64,000 nucleotides of DNA from Spongilla lacustris (Eukaryota > Porifera > Demospongiae > Spongillida > Spongillidae), in assembly GCA_949361645.1 (NCBI GenBank), contig OX442417.1, positions 2,857,026 through 2,921,025 on the forward strand, given 5' to 3'. Below are positions 57,591 to 64,000 of the stretch, piece by piece. The stretch's first letter is position 1. Every line of letters begins with the position of its first letter. The position numbers and the translations under genes are program-made. The notes below the pieces were generated by a model. The model worked only from the letters and a program-made list of their open reading frames with translations. It was not told where the DNA came from and did no database searches.

Positions 57591-57775
57591 CGCTATGGTA
57601 TACGCGAATAGGTAAGCATCGAATGTAAGCCTACGTACTACGCACGGCGCATTCGTTTCCTGTTACAGACAGTATTCAGAGAAAACAGCGTCGTTTCGAG
57701 CAGAACCAACCCAACAACATGCAACTCGCTGAAACAGCTCGCACTGTAACGTCCCACCACGCTAAGGTACGGAGC
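57530..57775 (+). repeat. exon-like segment, duplicated copy 1
   Basis: About 245 bases nearly identical to 60304-60542. It contains a TTTCCTGTTACAG acceptor (ending 57667), then an open stretch SIQRKQRRFEQNQPNNMQLA...TSHHAK up to CTAAG|GTACGG. Degenerate units of the 27-bp satellite follow at once (57796-57880). Confidence 0.75.
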
Positions 57776-57904
57776 AAGAGCCAAAGAAGACTCCCAATGG
57801 TGCACACATTATTAATTAAGAGATGACCCAATGACATTAAAGGGGGTTCCCATTAGAGGGGTCCCAATGGTCTGGACATCAAAGGAAATAAGAGGGTCTC
57901 TATC

Positions 57905-60290
57905 TCTTAGGTAGGACAGTGTCCATTGTCACAGAATGTGCATAGGGTGACTGCAGATGGAGCGAATGTGCTTCCACTGTATGCCTTGTTGACATGTCTA
58001 CAGGAATGGTAGGGGTGGTTAGAAAAATTCTTAGCTGATACCGCACTAGTGAGAAATGTGTGGGGAACACCCATGGTGTATTTTTGGTGTAATATCTGGG
58101 ACACTGTCAAGTGTCACAGAATGCATAGGGTGATTGCAGATGGAGCGCATGTGCTTCCACTGCATACCTTGTTGACACATGTATACGGAGGGTAGGGGTG
58201 GTTAGAAAATGTTTAGCTGAGTCCCCACTAGTGAGACATGTGTGTGGTACACCACTGTTGAGTTGGTGTAATTTCTGGGACACTGTCAAGTGTCACATAA
58301 TGCATTGGGTGACTGCAGAATGGAGCAAATGTGTTTCCACTGGATGCCTTGTTGAGCCATGTACAGGAAGGTTAGGGGTGGTTAGAAAAATGTTTAGCTG
58401 AGTCCCCACTAGTGAGACATGTGTGATGAACACCCCTGGTGTATGTTTGTAATTTCTGGGACACTGTCAAGTGTCACATAATGCATTGGGTGACTGCTGA
58501 TGTACTTCCACTGCATACCTTGTTGACACATTTACAGGAAGGGTAGTGGTTGTTTGAAAAATGTTTAGCTGAGTCCACACTAGTGAGACATGTGTGGGGA
58601 AGACCCCTGGTGTATTTTTGTAAATTCTGGGACTCTATCAAGTGTCACAGAATGCATAGAGTCACTGCAGAATGGAGCGAATGTGTGTCCAGTACATACC
58701 TTGTTAAGCCATGTACAGGAAGGGTAGGGGTGGTTAGAAAAATGTTTAGCTGAGTCCCCACTAGTGAGACATGTGTGGGGAAGACCCCTGGTGTATGTTT
58801 GTAATTTCTGGGACTCTATCAAGTGTCACAGAATGCATAGGATGACTGCAGATGGAGTGAATGCACTTCCACTGCATGCCTTGTTGACACATGTATACGG
58901 AGGGTAGGGGTGGTTAGAAAAATGTTTAGCTGAGTCCCCACTAGTGAGACATGTGTGTGGTATACCACTGTTGAGTTGGTGTAATTTCTGGGACACTGTC
59001 AAGTGCCACAGAATGCATAGGTTGACTGCAGAATTGAGCAAATGTGTTTCCACTGCATGCCTTGTTGAGCCGTGTACAAGAAGGGTAGGGGTGGTTAGAA
59101 AAGTATTTAATTGAGTCCCCACTAAGGAGACATGTGTGGGGAACTCCCCTGGTGTATTTTTGTAATTTCTGGGACACTATCAAGTGTCACAGAATGCATA
59201 GGGTGATTGCAGATATGCTTCCACTGCATGCCTTGCTGACACATGTACAGGAATGTTAGGGGTGGTTAGAAAATTGTTTAGTTGAGGCCCCACTAGTAAG
59301 ACAAGTGTGTGATACCCCACTGTTGAGTTGGTGTACTTTCTGGGACACTTTCAAGGCATTGGGTGACTGCAGAATGGAGCAAATATGTTTCTACTGCATG
59401 CCTTGTTGAGCCATGCACAGGAAGGGTAGGGGTGGTAAGAAAAATGTTTAGCTGAGTCCTTAATCTGTATGGAACACCCCTTGTGTATTTTTGTAATTTC
59501 TGGGACTCTATCAAGTGTCACAGAATGAATAGGATGTGCTTCCACTGCATGCCTTGTTGACACATTTACAGGAAGGGTAGGGGTGGTTAGAAAAATGTTA
59601 AGCTGAGTCCCCACTAGTGAAACATGTGTGTGGTTCACCAATGTTGAGTTGGTGTAATTTCTGGGACACTGTCAAGTGTCACAGAATGCATTGGGTGATT
59701 GCAGAATGGAGCAAATGTGTTTCCACTGCATGCCTTGTTGGGCCATGTACAGGAAGGGTAGGGGTGGTTAGAAAAATGTTTAGTTGAGTCCCCACTAGTA
59801 AGACAAGTGAGTGATATACCACTGTTGAGTTGGTGTACTTTCTGGGACAATGTCAAGGCATTGGGTGACTGCAGAATGGAGCTAATGTGTTTCCACTGTA
59901 TGCCTTGTTGAGCCATGTATAGGAAGGGTAGGGGTTGTTTGAAAAATGTTTAGCTGAGTCCCCACTAGTGAGACATGTGTGGGGAAGACCCCTGGTGTGT
60001 TTTTGTAATAACTGGGACTTTATCAAGTGTCAAAGAATGCATAGGGTGACTGCAGATGGAGCGAATGTGCTTCCACTACAGACCTTGTTGACACTTGTAT
60101 AGGAATGGTAGGGGTTGTTTGAAAAATGCTTGACTGAGTCCTCACTAGTGAGACATGTGTTTGCTACACCCCTGTTGAATTGGTGTAATTTCTGGGTCAC
60201 TATCAAGTGTCATAGAATGCTTTGGGTGACTGCAGAATGGAGTGAATGTGTTTCCACTGCATGCTTTGTTGACACATCTACATAAAGGGA
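57905..60290. repeat. ~175-bp satellite array, about 13 units
   Basis: The landmark GGGAC(A/T)C-TATCAAGTG recurs at about 58098, 58277, 58458, 58629, 58810, 58990, 59171, 59342, 59502, 59663, 59843, 60014 and 60193, that is 160-181 bases apart. Each unit carries TTCCACTGCATGCCTTGTTG, GGGTAGGGGTGGTTAGAAAA and CTGAGTCCCCACTAGTGAGA. Two sub-types alternate irregularly (GTTGAGTTGGTGTA versus CTGGTGTATTTTTG). Short minus-strand frames such as VPEITPTQQW are by-products. Confidence 0.95.
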
Positions 60291-60303
60291 AAAGTACAGA
60301 ACC

Positions 60304-60542
60304 AGTTCAGCACTGCAGCTACACGGGTGCATGTAACCACATAGAGCAGAACATTATTGATCATAGACGGTATGTTGTACATGAACAAGTAATCATCAGT
60401 TCAGAATGTAAGCCCCGCGCATTTGTTTCCTGTTACAGACAGTATTCAGAGAAATTAGCATCACTTTGAGCAGAACCAGCCCAACAACATGCAACTCGCT
60501 GAAACAGCTCGCACTGTAACAACCCACCACGCTAAGGTACGT
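60304..60542 (+). repeat. exon-like segment, duplicated copy 2
   Basis: Matches 57530-57775, including the acceptor TTTCCTGTTACAG and the terminal GCTAAG|GTACG. In the frame open in copy 1 it acquires a stop (AAT TAG) soon after the acceptor. The 27-bp satellite array begins about 30 bases downstream. Confidence 0.75.
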
Positions 60543-60569
60543 GTGCCTCAGGGGAGCTAGGGCCTAATA

Positions 60570-63500
60570 GGGGTCCCAATGGTGTACACATAAGAAGGGT
60601 CCCAATGGTGTACACATAAGAGGGGTCCCAATGGTGTACACATAAGAGGGGTCCCAATGGTGTACACATAAGAGGGGTCCCAATGGTGCGCACATAAGAA
60701 GGGTCCCAATGGTGTACACATAAGAGGGGTCCCAATGGTGCACACATAAGAGGGGTCCCAATGGTGTACACATAAGAAGGGTCCCAATGGTGCACACATA
60801 AGAAGGGTCCCAATGGTGTACACATAAGAAGGGTCCCAATGGTGTACACATAAGAGGGGTCCCAATGGTGTACACATAAGAGGGGTCCCAATGGTGTACA
60901 CATAAGAGGGGTCCCAATGGTGTACACATAAGAGGGGTCCCAATGGTGTACACATAAGAAGGGTCCCAATGGTGCACACATAAGAGGGGTCCCAATGGTG
61001 CACACATAAGAGGGGTCCCAATGGTGCGCACATAAGAAGGGTCCCAATGGTGTACACATAAGAGGGGTCCCAATGGTGTACACATAAGAGGGGTCCCAAT
61101 GGTGTACACATAAGAGGGGTCCAGTCTGGAGGGGTCCCAATGGTGTGCACATAAGAAGGGTCCCAATGGTGTACACATAAGAAGGGTCCCAATGGTGTAC
61201 ATATAAGAGGGGTCCCAATGGTGCACACATAAGAGGGGTCCCAATGGTGTACACATAAGAGGGGTCCAGTCTGGAGGGGTCCCAATGGTGTGCACATAAG
61301 AAGGGTCCCAATGGTGTACACATAAGAAGGGTCCCAATGGTGCACACATAAGAGGGGTCCCAATGGTGTACACATAAGAGGGGTCCAGTCTGGAGGGGTC
61401 CCAATGGTGTGCACATAAGAAGGGTCCCAATGGTGTACACATAAGAGGGGTCCCAATGGTGCACACATAAGAAGGGTCCCAATGGTGTACACATAAGAAG
61501 GGTCCCAATGGTGTACACATAAGAGGGGTCCCAAAGGTGCACACATAAGAGGGGTCCCAATGGTGTACACATAAGAGGGGTCCCAATGGTGCGCACATAA
61601 GAAGGGTCCCAATGGTGTACACATAAGAAGGGTCCCAATGGTGCACACATAAGAAGGGTCCCAATGGTGTACACATAAGAGGGGTCCAGTCTGGAGGGGT
61701 CCCAATGGTGTACACATAAGAAGGGTCCCAATGGTGCACACATAAGAAGGGTCCCAATGGTGCGCACATAAGAAGGGTCCCAATGGTGTACACATAAGAA
61801 GGGTCCCAATGGTGTACACATAAGAGGGGTCCCAATGGTGTACACATAAGAGGGGTCCCAATGGTGTACACATAAGAGGGGTCCAGTCTGGAGGGGTCCC
61901 AATGGTGTACACATAAGAAGGGTCCCAATGGTGCACACATAAGAAGGGTCCCAATGGTGTACACATAAGAAGGGTCCCAATGGTGTACACATTAGAAGGG
62001 TCCCAATGGTGTACACATAAGAGGGGTCCCAATGGTGTACACATAAGAGGGGTCCCAATGGTGTACACATAAGAGGGGTCCCAAAGGTGCACACATAAGA
62101 GGGGTCCCAATGGTGTACACATAAGAAGGGTCCCAATGGTGTACACATAAGAGGGGTCCCAAAGGTGCACACATAAGAGGGGTCCCAATGGTGTACACAT
62201 AAGAGGGGTCCCAATGGTGCGCACATAAGAAGGGTCCCAATGGTGTACACATAAGAAGGGTCCCAATGGTGCACACATAAGAAGGGTCCCAATGGTGTAC
62301 ACATAAGAGGGGTCCAGTCTGGAGGGGTCCCAATGGTGTACACATAAGAAGGGTCCCAATGGTGCACACATAAGAAGGGTCCCAATGGTGCGCACATAAG
62401 AAGGGTCCCAATGGTGTACACATAAGAGGGGTCCCAATGGTGTACACATAAGAGGGGTCCCAATGGTGTACACATAAGAGGGGTCCAGTCTGGAGGGGTC
62501 CCAATGGTGTACACATAAGAAGGGTCCCAATGGTGCACACATAAGAAGGGTCCCAATGGTGTACACATAAGAAGGGTCCCAATGGTGCGCACATAAGAAG
62601 GGTCCCAATGGTGCACACATAAGAGGGGTCCCAATGGTGCGCACATAAGAAGGGTCCCAATGGTGCACACATAAGAGGGGTCCCAATGGTGTACACATAA
62701 GAGGGGTCCCAATGGTGCACACATAAGAGGGGTCCCAATGGTGTACACATAAGAAGGGTCCCAATGGTGCACACATAAGAAGGGTCCCAATGGTGTACAC
62801 ATAAGAGGGGTCCCAATGGTGTACACATAAGAAGGGTCCCAATGGTGACACATAAGAAGGGTCCCAATGGTGTACACATAAGAGGGGTCCAGTCTGGAGG
62901 GGTCCCAATGGTGTACACATAAGAAGGGTCCCAATGGTGCACACATAAGAAGGGTCCCAATGGTGCGCACATAAGAAGGGTCCCAATGGTGTACACATAA
63001 GAGGGGTCCCAATGGTGTACACATAAGAGGGGTCCCAATGGTGTACACATAAGAGGGGTCCAGTCTGGAGGGGTCCCAATGGTGTACACATAAGAAGGGT
63101 CCCAATGGTGCACACATAAGAAGGGTCCCAATGGTGCACACATAAGAAGGGTCCCAATGGTGTACACATAAGAAGGGTCCCAATGGTGCGCACATAAGAA
63201 GGGTCCCAATGGTGCACACATAAGAGGGGTCCCAATGGTGCGCACATAAGAAGGGTCCCAATGGTGCACACATAAGAGGGGTCCCAATGGTGTACACATA
63301 AGATGGGTCCCAATGGTGCACACATAAGAAGGGTCCCAATGGTGCGCACATAAGAAGGGTCCCAATGGTGTACACATAAGAGGGGTCCCAATGGTGCGCA
63401 CATAAGAAGGGTCCCAATGGTGTGCACATAAGAAGGGTCCCAATGGTGCACACATAAGAAGGGTCCCAATGGTGTACACATAAGAAGGGTCCCAATGGTG

Positions 63501-64000
63501 CGCACATAAGAAGGGTCCCAATGGTGTACACATAAGAAGGGTCCCAATGGTGTACACATAAGAAGGGTCCCAATGGTGTACACATAAGAGGGGTCCCAAA
63601 GGTGCACACATAAGAGGGGTCCCAATGGTGTACACATAAGAGGGGTCCCAATGGTGCGCACATAAGAAGGGTCCCAATGGTGCACACATAAGAGGGGTCC
63701 CAAAGGTGCACACATAAGAGGGGTCCCAATGGTGTACACATAAGAGGGGTCCCAATGGTGCGCACATAAGAAGGGTCCCAATGGTGCACACATAAGAAGG
63801 GTCCCAATGGTGTACACATAAGAGGGGTCCCAATGGTGTACACATAAGTCGGGTCCCAATGGTGTACACATAAGAAGGGTCCCAATGGTGTACACATAAG
63901 AAGGGTCCCAATGGTGTACACATAAGAAGGGTCCCAATGGTGTACACATAAGAGGGGTCCCAATGGTGTACACATAAGAGGGGTCCCAATGGTGTACACA
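60570..64000. repeat. 27-bp satellite array, over 120 copies, continues past the window
   Basis: The unit starts GGGGTCCCAATGGTGTACAC and ends ATAAGAG; variable sites are GTA/GCA/GCG in the centre and AAG/AGG near the end. Nine copies between about 61121 and 63070 carry a 15-base insertion, AGTCTGGAGGGGTCC. Larger blocks repeat: the stretch around 62293-62500 is nearly repeated around 62866-63075. Because 27 and 15 are multiples of three, all minus-strand frames stay open, yielding apparent proteins of up to 1155 residues built on MCTPLGPLL/CVHHWDPSY; these have no other coding evidence. Confidence 0.97.

Noticed and set aside
60532..63999. Minus-strand open frames of 1155, 1138, 665 and 466 residues
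   Set aside because: They are translations of the 27-bp satellite in three frames at once; repeat length divisible by three explains the openness, and there is no promoter, splice or domain evidence.
57905..64000. Tandem arrays as a possible CRISPR
   Set aside because: Units abut without unique spacers, units are 27 or ~175 bases throughout, and the genome is eukaryotic.

Overview
The window reads as nuclear DNA of a marine invertebrate, most likely a sponge; the exact group is an inference. Support: short phase-1 introns with GT-AG borders, an SRCR/LDLa membrane protein, a GAPR-1-like CAP protein, two intronless 7TM receptors resembling slime-mould cAMP receptors, a kelch gene, and a dense, varied load of decayed transposable elements, microsatellites and poly(G)/poly(C) tracts. 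I saw no operon-like layout, ribosomal RNA, convincing functional tRNA or CRISPR array.

Layout. 0-2 kb: two remnants of a reverse-transcriptase element whose RT carries YLDDG, then a small CACTA-like element. 3.4-4.9 kb: a broken Crinkler/RHS-type NTPase-nuclease relic. 5-13 kb: mostly non-coding, with simple repeats, an end of a CCGG-flanked TIR family and a hairpin MITE with a 9-bp target duplication. 13.8-17.7 kb (minus): a multi-exon membrane protein with four LDLa modules, one SRCR domain, a transmembrane helix and a proline-rich tail. 18.7-23.8 kb: retroelement 3' end, MITEs, a 672-bp TIR element and a dispersed repeat. 25.1-26.6 kb: two kelch exons. 29.2-29.7 kb: the intact CAP gene. 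31-35 kb: MITE, minisatellites, two retroelement fragments. 35.3-36.3 kb and 45.3-46.3 kb (minus): two nearly identical 7TM receptors with unrelated C-terminal tails. Between them, 40192-44499 is a 4.3-kb hAT-like insertion with a perfect 8-bp target duplication and several nested palindromic elements. 46.5-46.7 kb: a second copy of the 9-bp-TSD MITE. 48-49.2 kb: a decayed RING-containing, probably transposon-derived gene. 50-52 kb: a CCGG-flanked TIR element that still holds the N-terminal part of a Ginger-like integrase. 52.5-56 kb: retroelement pieces. 56.1-57.8 kb: unrecognised reading frames. 57.9-64 kb: two tandem arrays, a ~175-bp satellite and a 27-bp satellite running off the window end, separated by a duplicated exon-like segment.

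The host genes do not form an obvious pathway. Four can be supported well (CAP protein, SRCR/LDLa receptor, two 7TM receptors) and one partly (kelch). The most unusual content is the mobile-element layer: a TIR family inserted at CCGG whose ends are built from short repeated phrases and which carries an integrase-type gene; elements whose boundaries are proven in the sequence itself by target-site duplications; and the Crinkler-type relic. All domain calls are from reading motifs by eye; no database search was run.
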